From: Sphaerisporangium krabiense
Lineage (GTDB): Bacteria; Actinomycetota; Actinomycetes; Streptosporangiales; Streptosporangiaceae
Direction: 5' to 3'
NCBI RefSeq assembly: GCF_014200435.1
Contig: NZ_JACHBR010000003.1
Location: 340,477 to 404,476 of the forward strand
DNA: 64,000 nucleotides
In this document: positions 7,803 to 17,861 of the stretch, in pieces
How positions within the stretch are numbered: the stretch's first letter is position 1
Layout: the number at the start of each line of letters is the position of its first letter
Made by a program: the position numbers and the translations under genes
The notes under the pieces: generated by a model
Seen by the model: the letters and a program-made list of their open reading frames with translations, nothing else
What the model was told of the DNA's origin: nothing
Database searches by the model: none

Positions 7803-8295
7803 CAGCCCGCGCGTCGCCGCCATGACGCCTGAGCACGCCGGCGAGGTGCTGGCGATCTACCGGCTCGGCATCGACGAAGGCCAGGCGACGTTCGAGACCG
7901 CCGCCCCCACCTGGGAGCGGTTCGACGCCGCGAAGCTGGCCGCCCATCGGCACGTGGCCCTGGACGGCGACGGGCGGGTGCTCGGCTGGGCGGCGGCCGT
8001 GGCGGTGTCGGACCGCTGCGCGTACGCGGGGGTGGTGGAGCACTCCGTCTACGTTCACCCCGGCGCGCGGGGACGAGGCGCCGGCCTGGCGCTGCTCCGC
8101 GCGTTGATCGCCTCGACCGAGGCGGCCGGGATCTGGACCATCCAGTCGGGGATCTTCCCGGAGAACACCGCCAGCCTCGCCCTGCACGCCCGCGCCGGCT
8201 TCCGCGTGGTCGGAACCCGCGAGCGTATCGGTCGCCACCACGGCCTCTGGCGCGATGTCGTCCTCGTGGAGCGCCGCAGTCCGGTCATCTCCTGA
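7792..8295 (+). CDS. arsN1: GNAT acetyltransferase of the ArsN1/phosphinothricin type
   Basis: GNAT-fold N-acetyltransferase of 167 residues close in pattern to phosphinothricin and arsinothricin acetyltransferases: EVLAIYRLGIDEGQATFET at the N terminus, the acetyl-CoA loop HPGARGRGAGLALLRAL, and SGIFPENTASLALHARAGF near the C terminus. In ars operons such proteins (ArsN1) acetylate the organoarsenical antibiotic arsinothricin, and often phosphinothricin. Start GTG 7792 overlaps the arsC end by 11 bp; an internal ATG at residue 11 is possible. Operon position supports an arsenical role; the exact substrate is inference, so the symbol is tentative. Confidence 0.75.
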   Translation: MPADSPRVAAMTPEHAGEVLAIYRLGIDEGQATFETAAPTWERFDAAKLAAHRHVALDGDGRVLGWAAAVAVSDRCAYAGVVEHSVYVHPGARGRGAGLALLRALIASTEAAGIWTIQSGIFPENTASLALHARAGFRVVGTRERIGRHHGLWRDVVLVERRSPVIS

Positions 8296-8325
8296 CGGGA
8301 GAGGCGACTGAAACGTCCGGAGCCC

Positions 8326-8341
8326 TTTACGTTGTAGATTC
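8326..8341. repeat. Short repeat TTTACGTTGTAGATTC (copy 2)
   Basis: Differs by one base from 1891-1906. It lies 30 bp after the GNAT stop and before a strong terminator hairpin, a place where an operator would have no obvious gene to act on. It may be a leftover of an earlier gene arrangement, or chance. Confidence 0.3.
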
Positions 8342-8361
8342 ATAGCGAGACGCCGGGAAAG

Positions 8362-8398
8362 GCGGCGGCCGCCGGTCGGGTGGACCGGCGGCCGCCGC
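8362..8398. terminator. Bidirectional terminator between the ars operon and the M14 peptidase gene
   Basis: Perfect 16-bp arms GCGGCGGCCGCCGGTC (8362-8377) and its complement (8383-8398) enclose a 5-base loop. There is no T-tract, as is usual in high-GC actinomycetes. The flanking genes converge here. Confidence 0.8.
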
Positions 8399-8443
8399 GC
8401 ATCCCCACAGGATGGTCACAAGGTCATGCGGAAGGGCGCGTCA

Positions 8444-10897
8444 TCAAGGCGTGCGGACCACCACCCTCTCCTTGCGGTAGTTGTTGCCGTGGCCGTCCGG
8501 CTTGTAGCCGTGCTCGACGTTGCCGGCGATGTCCACCGCGAACCAGTGGACCTCGGTGGTCTTGCCGACCGTGATCCGCTGCGCGCCCTCGCGCACGCCC
8601 GCGGCGGTGAGCTTGGGCGAGTTCAGCGTGGGACGGCTGCCGTCCAGCGTGTAGTACACGTTGGCGGGCTCGTCGACGGTGAAGGTGAACGTCGCGGAGG
8701 TGTCGGTCCTGCCGGTCACCTTCAGGTCGGAGCCGGGACGCTCCTCGTCGCGGGCGAACGCGCGGGCCACCTCCAGGATCGCGATCTGGCCGGAGGAGAA
8801 CTCCATGGCCTCCTCGTGCCCTTCGGCGAACGGCGGCTGGAAGCCGACCGGGTCGAACTGCTTGGTCGCCTGGTTGTAGACGTCCGCGCCGACCTCGAAG
8901 TCCCAGCCGATGATGCCGCGGTTGAACCAGTGCTCGTCGGCGCTGTTGCCCGCCGCCGAGTACAGCACGTCCGGGACCGGGCCGGTGCGGCCGGGCCAGA
9001 TCGCCGTGCCGCGCCAGGACTGCACCGCCGACAGGATGTGGCCGGAGGACTTCCAGAAGTACTCCTCGGTGCCGAAGTCGACGCGGGGCAGCGTCTCACG
9101 GCCCTGGGCCTTGTAGGCGCCCGGAGGCCACATGAAGTAGCCGCCGTAGGAGTGGGTGTTCATCGCGAACTTGATGTTGGGGAACTTGTGCGTCAGCCAC
9201 ACCTCGTTGCGCGACTCCGGCTCCGATAGCTCGGCCGGGCCCGCGTAGTTGTCGCTGCTGCAGTTCGCCGACGCGCCGCTGTAGCCGTCGAAGAGCGAGC
9301 CCACCGAGAAGTTGCGGTTCAGGTCCACGCCCCAGGCGTTGCGGGCGGCGGGGTCGCCGAGGTTCGCCGCGCAGTGGTTGGTCATGTTGCGGCGCTGGAA
9401 GTTGTAGTCGTACATGCTGTAGTGGGCGCCGTCGGGGTTGATCGTCGGCATGATGAAGATGTCGAGGTCGTCGACCAGCTTCCTGGTCGCCGCGTCCCTG
9501 GCGTAGTTGCGCAGGAGGCGCTCCGCGGTCTCCACGCAGGTCAGCGGCGTGACCCACTCACGGGCGTGCTCCTGGCAGTACAGGAACACCCCGGTCTTGG
9601 CGCCGGTGCGGCTCTTGCCGACGCGCAGCGCCTTCACCTGGAACGGCTCGCGCTTGATGGCCTGCGGGGCCTTCAGGTTGTCGGTCAGCCTGGTGGCCTG
9701 CGCGGCGGCCACCAGGCCGGCCCCGGCGTTGCCCCGGTAGGTCGAGGCGGTCACCAGCGCGGAGGCGGCGGCGGCGCCGTTGAGGGCGTCCACGACCTGG
9801 CGGGCGGTGCTCGCGATCGCGGCGGAGGCGTCGGTGGCGAGGCTCACCACGATGTCCTTGCCGGTGACGGTCACGCCGAGCGCGGCCGAGGGGGCGTCGG
9901 GCTTGACCAGCGCGAGGCTGATGTCGTTGCCGCCCTCGTGCCCGTAGGTCTTGGAGGTGACGTAGAAGGTGCTCGCGGCGGCGGTGCCGAACTGCGCCTG
10001 GGCGGCCCTGCGGTAGCCGTTGGTCTTGTACGGCAGGTCCACGATCTCGGAGATCTTCGGGAACTCCTTGGCCAGCGCGGTGATGCGGCCGGTGACCTCG
10101 GTGGGGTCCATGTAGTGGTCCACGAAGTCGGCGACGTAGTGCCTGCCGGGAGATTTACGGGGCTCGCCCAGCCACTTGGTCACCGGGACGGTGACGGTGC
10201 CGCCGCCGCTGCTGGTGATCGTGGCCCTGGTGGGGGCCTGGTCGACGGGCAGCGGCGTGGTGAACCGGTGGTACATGTACTGGCCGGCGTCGGTGAAGCG
10301 TGACATCGTCGCGGTGCCGCCGGAGCCGGGGGGCGTCCCCTTGCCGCTGTCCCAGGCGGCGGTCAGCACGGTCTCGGCGCCGGTGGCGCTGGACTTGACC
10401 TCGATGGACAGGAAGCGCTGGCCGTCGAGGCTCGTGAACCACTCCGAGCGCAGCACGGTGAGCGTGTCGGTCTCGGACGCCGCCTCCTTGGACTCGGCGA
10501 TCGCCGAACGCCGCTCGGCCGCGTTGGCGGCGGCGTCGCCCTGGTCGGAGATGGCGCCGCGCACGTCGACGCCCTGGTCGCGCAGGCTCTTAGTCTCCTG
10601 CGGGCTGAGGACGGCGTGCACCTCGATGCCGTCCTCGACGGGCTTCTTGTACTCGGCCAGGTCCAGGCCCATGGAGTTGAGCCGGTCGAGGGCCGCCTCG
10701 TCCGGGACGACGACGCGCATCAGCGCCACGCCGTTCTGCTCGCCGCTCGACTGCCGGTCGGGCGCCACTTCACTGACGGGCGGGGACGGCTGGGCCAGAA
10801 CCGGGATCGGGCTCAGGGAGAGGGAGAGGGTAATGGGCAGGGCCAGCGCCAGCGCGACGCGGGCGTGCCTCCTGCCTTTGCCAAGAGAAGTCCTCAT
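8444..10897 (-). CDS. Secreted zinc carboxypeptidase, M14 family
   Basis: An 817-residue exported metallopeptidase. The N terminus is a long signal peptide (basic start, LALALPITLSLSLSPIPVLA core). The M14 catalytic domain lies in the middle: HAREWVT near residue 441 gives the first zinc His and Glu, NTHSYGG near 580 gives the third ligand, VDLNRNF binds the C-terminal carboxylate, and the WDFEVGADVY stretch contains the catalytic Glu. The C-terminal 110 residues (FTVDEPANVYYTLDGSRP) look like a chitobiase-type beta-sandwich. About 250 residues before the peptidase domain are a propeptide-like and interdomain region. ATG 10897 follows GGAGGAAT. Probably degrades extracellular protein for nutrition. 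Confidence 0.9.
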   Translation of the reverse strand: MRTSLGKGRRHARVALALALPITLSLSLSPIPVLAQPSPPVSEVAPDRQSSGEQNGVALMRVVVPDEAALDRLNSMGLDLAEYKKPVEDGIEVHAVLSPQETKSLRDQGVDVRGAISDQGDAAANAAERRSAIAESKEAASETDTLTVLRSEWFTSLDGQRFLSIEVKSSATGAETVLTAAWDSGKGTPPGSGGTATMSRFTDAGQYMYHRFTTPLPVDQAPTRATITSSGGGTVTVPVTKWLGEPRKSPGRHYVADFVDHYMDPTEVTGRITALAKEFPKISEIVDLPYKTNGYRRAAQAQFGTAAASTFYVTSKTYGHEGGNDISLALVKPDAPSAALGVTVTGKDIVVSLATDASAAIASTARQVVDALNGAAAASALVTASTYRGNAGAGLVAAAQATRLTDNLKAPQAIKREPFQVKALRVGKSRTGAKTGVFLYCQEHAREWVTPLTCVETAERLLRNYARDAATRKLVDDLDIFIMPTINPDGAHYSMYDYNFQRRNMTNHCAANLGDPAARNAWGVDLNRNFSVGSLFDGYSGASANCSSDNYAGPAELSEPESRNEVWLTHKFPNIKFAMNTHSYGGYFMWPPGAYKAQGRETLPRVDFGTEEYFWKSSGHILSAVQSWRGTAIWPGRTGPVPDVLYSAAGNSADEHWFNRGIIGWDFEVGADVYNQATKQFDPVGFQPPFAEGHEEAMEFSSGQIAILEVARAFARDEERPGSDLKVTGRTDTSATFTFTVDEPANVYYTLDGSRPTLNSPKLTAAGVREGAQRITVGKTTEVHWFAVDIAGNVEHGYKPDGHGNNYRKERVVVRTP

Positions 10898-11754
10898 GAG
10901 ATTCCTCCAGTTGGCGCGCGACCCGGGATAGGGGCATCCCTACAGGAAGCGCGCAATTGGCACGAATTCTTACCAAACGGAGGATCTTCGTCAAGGTTCC
11001 AAATGCTCGCATTTAACCGAGGCGAACGGCGTAAGTTAATCTTTATCCGAAATTTATATACATTCCCGGAAATTTCTGATAGAGCGCCCGCGTCGCGGCC
11101 ACTCCCCCGCCGCCGTGTCACCTCGCACGCCTTGGCGCGGCGCACGAGACCGGGCGACGCCACGGCGGACGGCACAACGCCGCCGGTCAGGACCCCTACC
11201 GGCGTCCCGGTCCGAGGGCCGCCCGCATCGCCGCCCAGCCCGGTCCGGCAGGGTCACGTCCGAGACGCCTCCTCTCGGGCGGCTCCCCACTCCCCCACTC
11301 GACGCACCCGACGATCAGATGACCGCTTTCGGTCAAATGTCGAAAATTCGCCTGTCAAGTCCGGGGGGCATGCTCCACCCCGGCAGGGGCCCAGAGCCGC
11401 CCGGCAGCCCGTCACGTGTGCGCGCGTACCGTGTCCGCCCACGTACCAGCGGTGATCGCGCGGGTCGGTCCCGCGCCCGGACGCCCTGCCCTCCGGAGCT
11501 TCGCCGGTCGTCCTCCGCCTCCGGAACGCCGCCACCCGTTCCCGTGCGGCCGCCCCGGAGTTCCGCCACGCCCGAGGCCCGTATGGGGTGGCCGATATAG
11601 CGGACTCGCCCTTATTCACGACCGAGGCGATATTCGCGAGACCGGCCATTGACCGGCGGTCATGTATCTGCGTATATAGCCGTACGATATGGAAACCCAA
11701 AATCGCGAGCGCGGCTCATGACAATGGCGGCCGAAATGGCGTTCTGTCCGCGCG
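10898..11754. other. 857-bp intergenic region, no gene recognised
   Basis: No open frame here resembles a protein or has a good ribosome binding site. The stretch at about 10950-11070 is unusually AT-rich for this genome and contains the imperfect 20-bp palindrome TTGGCACGAATTCTTACCAA at 10957-10976, upstream of the M14 peptidase start at 10897. A second AT-richer patch is at 11600-11740, downstream of the clpX-like gene. The first part probably holds the peptidase promoter; the rest is unexplained. Confidence 0.5.
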
Positions 11755-13038
<1,284 letters not shown>

Positions 13039-13102
13039 AGGGAATGCCTCCTCGACAGGTCGGGGCCCGGGCGGTCGCCGGGCCTGGGCGGGGGCCGGCG
13101 GA

Positions 13103-14311
13103 TCAGAGCCGTACCGGCAGGGCGGACGGGCGCCAGACGCCGGGGTCGGGCGCGGGGACCGGGTCGCCGGCGGCCAGGGACAGGCCCGGGTGGCGGCCGA
13201 GGAGCGTCGTGAGCGCGACCTCGGCCTGGACGCGGGCCAGCGCGGCGCCCACGCAGAAGTGCGGCCCGTGGGCGAAGCCCAGGTGGGCGGCGGGGCCGGG
13301 GGCGCGGGTGACGTCGAGCCGGTCGGGGTCGGCGAAGGCGCGCGGGTCGCGGTTGGCGGCGGCGACCACGGCGACCACGCCCTCCCCCTCGCGCACGGTG
13401 ACGCCGCCGAGCTCGGCGTCCTCGCGGGCGTAGCGCGGGATGGACAGCAGGGTGGGCCCGCACCAGCGCGTGAGCTCCTCGACGGCGCGCGGCATGAGCC
13501 CCGGTTCGTCGCGCAGGGCGGCCCGCTGGCCGGGGTGGGACAGCAGCGCCGCGACGGCGTTGGCGATGAGGTTGGCCGGGGTCTGGCCCGCGAGCACCAG
13601 GTGCCACACCATGGTGACCAGCTCGGTGTCGGTCAGGCGGTCGCCGTCGTCGGCCTGGGCGCGGACCAGGTCGGACAGCAGATCGTCGGCCGGCTCGCGG
13701 CGGCGGCGCGCCACGGCGGCCCTGGCCCCGGCGATGACGCCCGGCAGGGACTCGGCGAAGCCGCGGCCCGCGCCGGCCGCGATGAAGGCGCCGCACTCGC
13801 GCCAGACGGGACGGCCGGCCTCGGGGATGCCGACCAGTTCGCAGATGACCTCCATGGGCAGCGGCCAGGCGAAGTGGCGCAGCAGGTCGACGACGCCGTC
13901 CTCGCCGGCGTGGGCGGGCAGCGCGTCGAGCAGGGCGTCGACGACGGCCTGGACACGGGGGCGGAACTCGGCGGCGCGGCGCGGGGTGAAGGCCGGGGAG
14001 ACGAGCCTGCGCAGCCGCGCGTGCTCGGGCGCGGGCCGCTCGGTCATGGTCGTCATGTACGGCAGGCAGTCGCCGGGCACGCCGGGGCGCATGAAGCTCG
14101 CGGAGCTCGGCTGGAAGCGCGGGTCGCCGAGCATCGCCTTGGCGGGCCCGTACCGCAGCACGGCCCACACCGGGCCGAGGCCCGGGATCAGCAGCCGGCC
14201 GAGCGGCGCACGCTCGCGGGCGCGCCCGTAGACGGCGAAGGGGTCGCGCAGGACCTCGGCCGTGAGCTCGATCTCGGGGACGGCGCTCGCGGCCTGGCCG
14301 GCGGCGGTCAT
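13103..14311 (-). CDS. Cytochrome P450
   Basis: Soluble bacterial class I P450 of 402 residues. Visible motifs are the I-helix oxygen-binding AGQTP (241-245), the ExxR pair Glu279-Arg282 in EELTR, and the haem-binding [10 protein letters not shown] with cysteine 353. It needs ferredoxin partners, and none is adjacent. ATG 14311 is preceded by GGAGGTT, part of a 14-bp perfect palindrome. It is divergent from a TetR-type regulator at 14495 and upstream of the clpX paralogue. Substrate unknown; the regulator next door suggests induction by a small hydrophobic compound. Confidence 0.92.
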   Translation of the reverse strand: MTAAGQAASAVPEIELTAEVLRDPFAVYGRARERAPLGRLLIPGLGPVWAVLRYGPAKAMLGDPRFQPSSASFMRPGVPGDCLPYMTTMTERPAPEHARLRRLVSPAFTPRRAAEFRPRVQAVVDALLDALPAHAGEDGVVDLLRHFAWPLPMEVICELVGIPEAGRPVWRECGAFIAAGAGRGFAESLPGVIAGARAAVARRRREPADDLLSDLVRAQADDGDRLTDTELVTMVWHLVLAGQTPANLIANAVAALLSHPGQRAALRDEPGLMPRAVEELTRWCGPTLLSIPRYAREDAELGGVTVREGEGVVAVVAAANRDPRAFADPDRLDVTRAPGPAAHLGFAHGPHFCVGAALARVQAEVALTTLLGRHPGLSLAAGDPVPAPDPGVWRPSALPVRL

Positions 14312-14314
14312 GGG

Positions 14315-14328
14315 AACCTCCGGAGGTT
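14315..14328. promoter_or_regulatory. Palindrome over the P450 ribosome binding site
   Basis: AACCTCCGGAGGTT is a perfect 14-bp palindrome ending 3 bp before the P450 start codon; its GGAGG is also the Shine-Dalgarno sequence. It could be an operator or an RNA hairpin that hides the ribosome binding site, or simply a coincidence of a symmetrical Shine-Dalgarno. Confidence 0.35.
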
Positions 14329-14339
14329 TCGAATGGCCG

Positions 14340-14368
14340 GACCATATGATCTCATCATTCGGATGGTC
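14340..14368. promoter_or_regulatory. Possible TetR operator between P450 and TetR genes
   Basis: GACCAT (14340-14345) and ATGGTC (14363-14368) are inverted around an AT-richer ATGATCTCATCATTC centre, in the divergent promoter region. It is a candidate site for the regulator encoded at 14495. The arms are short, so confidence is modest. Confidence 0.35.
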
Positions 14369-14494
14369 ACGGTATCTTGGATCCCGGCGCACGGCAAACC
14401 TGGAGGCCCGCCCGCGCAGCCCGCGCACCGGGCCGGGCGCCGTTCGGTACCGTGCGGTTCCATGCCGTTGCCGAGGGAGGGAGCGAGGGCGCCG

Positions 14495-15601
14495 ATGGCG
14501 AGGCTGACCAGGGCGCAGTCCCAGGAGCGCAACCGCGCCAGGGTGCTGTCCGCCGCGCGCGAGGAGTTCACCGAGCTGGGCTTCCGCGAGGCCAAGATCG
14601 ACGGCATCGCCGAGCGCGCGGGGCTCACCCGCGGCGCGGTCTACTCCAACTTCCCCGGCAAGCGGGCCCTGTACTTCGCCGTCCTCGCCGACCTGGCCGC
14701 GCGCGCCCCCGAGGCACCCGGCCCCGAGCCGGGGCGCGACGCCCGCGAGGCGCTCGGCGCGTTCGCCCGGGCCTGGGTGGGCCGGCTCCCCCTCGCCACC
14801 GACGGCGCGCACGGCCCGGCCTGGCTCGCCATGGACCTGATGCCCGAGATCCTCGCCGACGAGCGTACGCGGCGCCCGTTCGCGCAGCTCATGAAGCTGG
14901 ACGCCATCCTGCTCGGGCTCGCGCTCGAACGGCTGCGCCCGCCGGGCGCTCCCCCGGAGCGTCAGGTGCGGGTCGCCGAGGCGGCGCTCACCACGTTGCA
15001 CGGCGCCACCCAGATGGCCGCGGCCGCGCCCGGGTTCGTCGAGCCCTTCGACGTGGTCAGCGTCTGCGAGCGGCTGGTGGGCCTGGAGCTCGGCGGCGGG
15101 CTGCCGATCGTCCCGCCGGTGCCCCCGGCGCGGCCGCTCGACCGGCCGTGGAGCCCGCCGCGCGAGCCGGAGCCGGCGGACCTGGTGCGCGGCGGGCAAG
15201 CCGACCTCACGGCGGACGGGGTGGTGGCGGTCCTCGGCCTGCACCGCCTGGAGGCGGTCGAGGAGGCCGTGCGCGCGGCCCCGCCCGGCGCGCAGGTCAC
15301 CGCGGTCATGGTGACCGGCGATCCGGGCGAGCTGGCGGCGCTGGCCCGGCTGGTGGTCGCCGGGCTGTGCGGCTGCCTGCGCGAGTCCTTCCCCGCGGCG
15401 GCCTGGCCCCGGCTGCGCGTGGTGCCCGACGACTCCGGGGCCCTGGCGGCGGCGGCGGGCGTGGCGGCGGGCGACGACACCGAGACCGCCCTGCGCGTGG
15501 CCGGCGGCCGGGTGGTCGCCCGCGCCGACGGCCGCGGCGCCTGTCACGCCGCCGCCTCCGCCCCGGCGCCGGATCGCTCGGGGGCGGAACGCCACGGGTG
15601 A
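14495..15601 (+). CDS. TetR-family regulator with an additional C-terminal domain
   Basis: At 368 residues this is far longer than the usual 190-230 for TetR proteins. Residues about 8-60 are a clear TetR helix-turn-helix (RVLSAAREEFTELGFREAK, then GLTRGAVYSNFPGKRALY), and residues to about 200 look like an alpha-helical ligand domain. After a proline-rich linker (PPVPPARPLDRPW) comes a roughly 140-residue alpha/beta region (GVVAVLGLHRLEAVEEAV, QVTAVMVTGD, WPRLRVVPDD, ALRVAGGRVVARADG) whose strand pattern resembles a thioredoxin-like fold lacking CxxC; this is inference. I prefer ATG 14495; ATG 14462 is possible. Divergent from the P450, its probable target. Confidence 0.75.
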   Translation: MARLTRAQSQERNRARVLSAAREEFTELGFREAKIDGIAERAGLTRGAVYSNFPGKRALYFAVLADLAARAPEAPGPEPGRDAREALGAFARAWVGRLPLATDGAHGPAWLAMDLMPEILADERTRRPFAQLMKLDAILLGLALERLRPPGAPPERQVRVAEAALTTLHGATQMAAAAPGFVEPFDVVSVCERLVGLELGGGLPIVPPVPPARPLDRPWSPPREPEPADLVRGGQADLTADGVVAVLGLHRLEAVEEAVRAAPPGAQVTAVMVTGDPGELAALARLVVAGLCGCLRESFPAAAWPRLRVVPDDSGALAAAAGVAAGDDTETALRVAGGRVVARADGRGACHAAASAPAPDRSGAERHG

Positions 15602-15919
15602 TCCGGGGGCCGGACGCGAAAACCTGCGCCGCGCACGGCGAACCCGCGAAAGACCTTCGCGCCGGCGCGCACCCGCCCCGGCCCGGCGCGGCGAATTGCG
15701 GCTTTCCGTAAAACGGCCACGGCACGGGAAGGATCCCCGCGGCGGCCGGCACACACCGTGAATGGATAAGTGGCTTTTATCCGGTTTTGCGGGATATTCC
15801 TCGCTCGCTTTTCCGAGGGAACGCGCCGGGGGGTGCGCGGGAGCCTCCGATGGCCGTGATCGGAACCGGCCCGGAGGTCCCGCACCGATCGACCCGCCCG
15901 GGGGAAGTACCATCGGTGG
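15602..15919. other. 318-bp intergenic region, promoter only
   Basis: No gene recognised. An inverted repeat GGATAA (15764-15769) / TTATCC (15777-15782) sits in an AT-richer patch that may be promoter or operator for the DUF4916 gene at 15920. The rest shows nothing specific. Confidence 0.4.
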
Positions 15920-16456
15920 GTGACCGAAACCACCGAAACCGCACCTGGCTGGCTCGCTCCCGAGGAGCTTGAGGCGGTGCGGGGCCGGATGCCGATCCTC
16001 TACGTCGACGCGGTGCCGGTGCGCGTGGACGAGACCGGGGTGGTGACCCGCGTCGGCCTGCTGCTGCGCATCGGGTCGGACGGGACGATCAGCCGCGCGC
16101 TGGTCTCCGGGCGCGTCCTGCTGCACGAGCGGGTGCGCGACGCGCTGGTGCGCCACCTGGAGAAGGACCTCGGGCCCGTGGCCCTGCCGAACATCCCCCC
16201 CTCGCCGCAGCCGTTCACCATCGCCGAGTACTTCCCCACCCCCGGCGTCACCGCCTACCACGACCCGCGCCAGCACGCGGTGTCGCTGGCCTACATCGTG
16301 CCGGTGGCGGGCGACTGCCGTCCCCGCCAGGACGCGCTGGACCTGATCTGGTTCACCCCCGAGGAGGCCGCCTCCCCGCAGGTGCAGCAGGAGATGACCG
16401 GCGGGCACGGGGTGCTGCTGAAGCAGGCGCTCGCCCACGTCGGCCGCCTTCCGTGA
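15920..16456 (+). CDS. DUF4916 (NUDIX-like) protein
   Basis: A 178-residue protein of the actinobacterial DUF4916 family, which has a NUDIX-like fold. Recognisable segments are PGWLAPEELEAVRGRMPILYVDAVPVR cut here to its first part PGWLAPEELEAVRG, the VSGRVLLHERVRDALVRHL helix in the position of a Nudix box, and FTIAEYFPTPG followed by HAVSLAYIVPV. The canonical GX5EX7REUXEEXGU motif is not intact, so hydrolase activity is doubtful. Start GTG 15920. It stands alone, 170 bp before the ROK gene. Function unknown. Confidence 0.72.
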   Translation: MTETTETAPGWLAPEELEAVRGRMPILYVDAVPVRVDETGVVTRVGLLLRIGSDGTISRALVSGRVLLHERVRDALVRHLEKDLGPVALPNIPPSPQPFTIAEYFPTPGVTAYHDPRQHAVSLAYIVPVAGDCRPRQDALDLIWFTPEEAASPQVQQEMTGGHGVLLKQALAHVGRLP

Positions 16457-16627
16457 CCCGCCGCTAGCCGGGCCGGGCGCCCGCGCGCCGTAAAGATCAC
16501 GAGGGGTCCGCGGAGGGCGTACGCTTTCCTCAGGTTCGATCGAATCGCCCCACGATGACCGGCGGCGGCGCCCTTGCGCGGCGTGGCCGGCGCGTGATCC
16601 GGCTCGCGGCACCGGAAAGGAACGTAC

Positions 16628-17836
16628 GTGGGAGGGATGGCCGGCCCCGAGCGCCGCACGGTGCGCGACCTGCGGCGCGGAAACCGGGCGGTGCTGCTGC
16701 GCAACCTGTTCTTCGCGGGCCCGGCCAGCCGCCAGGAGCTCAGCCACCTCACCGGCCTGAGCGCGGCCTCCGTCAGCAACGTCACCGGTGACCTCCTGGG
16801 CGAGAACATCGTCGTGGAGGCCGGCCTGGTCGACTCCGACGGCGGGCGGCCGCGCACGCTGCTGCGCGTCAACCGCGACTTCGGGTACGCGATCGGCGTG
16901 GACGTCGACGACACCCACGTGCGCGTCCAGCTGTTCGACCTGGACATGACCCTGCGCGGCGAGGCCGAGGCCGCCCTGCGCGCCGGGGAGCGCGACGCCG
17001 AGGTGATCGCCGGCCACGTCCTCGCGGGCGTCGACGCCGTGCTGGCCGCCTCCGGCGCCTCCCCCGACCGGGTGCTCGGCGTGGGCGTCGGCGTGCCGGG
17101 CATCGTGCAGAGCGGCCGGGACGCGCTGGTCCACGCGGAAGCCTTCGGCTGGGACGCGGTGCCGTTCGGCGCGCTGCTGCGGGCCGGCACCTCGCTGCCC
17201 CTGTACGTCGACAACGGCGCCAAGGTCATGGGGCAGGCCGAGCTGTGGTTCGGTTCGGGCCGGGGCTGCCGGCACGCGGTCGTCGTGCTGCTCGGCTCGG
17301 GCGTGGGCGCGGGCATCATCACCGGCGGGCTGACCTACCGGGGCGCCAACAGCAGCGCCGGCGAGTGGGGCCACACCAAGATCGTGGCGGGCGGGCGGGC
17401 GTGCCGCTGCGGCGGGCGCGGCTGCCTGGAGGCCTACGTCGGCGCGCAGGGCATCCTGACGCGGGCCGAGGTGTCCGCGGGGCCGGATCGCGAGCAGGAG
17501 GCGCTCGGCGAGCTGGTCCGCGCGGGCCACCCGGCCGTCCAGGAGGCGGTCGGCTATCTGGGGGCGGGGCTGGCCAACCTGGTCAACCTGTTCAACCCCG
17601 AGCGCGTCGTGATCGGCGGCTGGGTGGGGCTGCTCCTGGCCCGGCACGAGCTGGCCCGCATCAAGGGGGCCGTCGCGGAGAACTCGCTGGTCCAGCCGTA
17701 CGAGGCGGTCTCGGTGGTGGCGGGCGGCCTTGGGCCGGAGGCGGTGGCGCTCGGCGCGGCCACGCTGGTCGTGGACGACTTCCTGCTCGGCACGCCGCCC
17801 GCGTCCGCCCGGCGGGTGGCGCGGCTGCCCGTCTGA
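16628..17836 (+). CDS. ROK-family transcriptional regulator
   Basis: A 402-residue ROK repressor: an N-terminal winged helix (ASRQELSHLTGLSAASVSNV, residues 33-52) followed by a sugar-kinase-like domain. The ROK zinc signature CRCGGRGCLE is near residues 259-268, following the GEWGHTKI segment. Such proteins sense sugars or sugar phosphates and control carbohydrate uptake and secreted hydrolases in actinomycetes. GTG 16628 is chosen because AAAGGAAC precedes it at good spacing; ATG 16637 is too close to its purine tract. No sugar transporter is adjacent, so its targets are elsewhere. Confidence 0.9.
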   Translation: MGGMAGPERRTVRDLRRGNRAVLLRNLFFAGPASRQELSHLTGLSAASVSNVTGDLLGENIVVEAGLVDSDGGRPRTLLRVNRDFGYAIGVDVDDTHVRVQLFDLDMTLRGEAEAALRAGERDAEVIAGHVLAGVDAVLAASGASPDRVLGVGVGVPGIVQSGRDALVHAEAFGWDAVPFGALLRAGTSLPLYVDNGAKVMGQAELWFGSGRGCRHAVVVLLGSGVGAGIITGGLTYRGANSSAGEWGHTKIVAGGRACRCGGRGCLEAYVGAQGILTRAEVSAGPDREQEALGELVRAGHPAVQEAVGYLGAGLANLVNLFNPERVVIGGWVGLLLARHELARIKGAVAENSLVQPYEAVSVVAGGLGPEAVALGAATLVVDDFLLGTPPASARRVARLPV

Positions 17837-17861
17837 GGCCGCGGCCCTCGCATCCCCGGCC

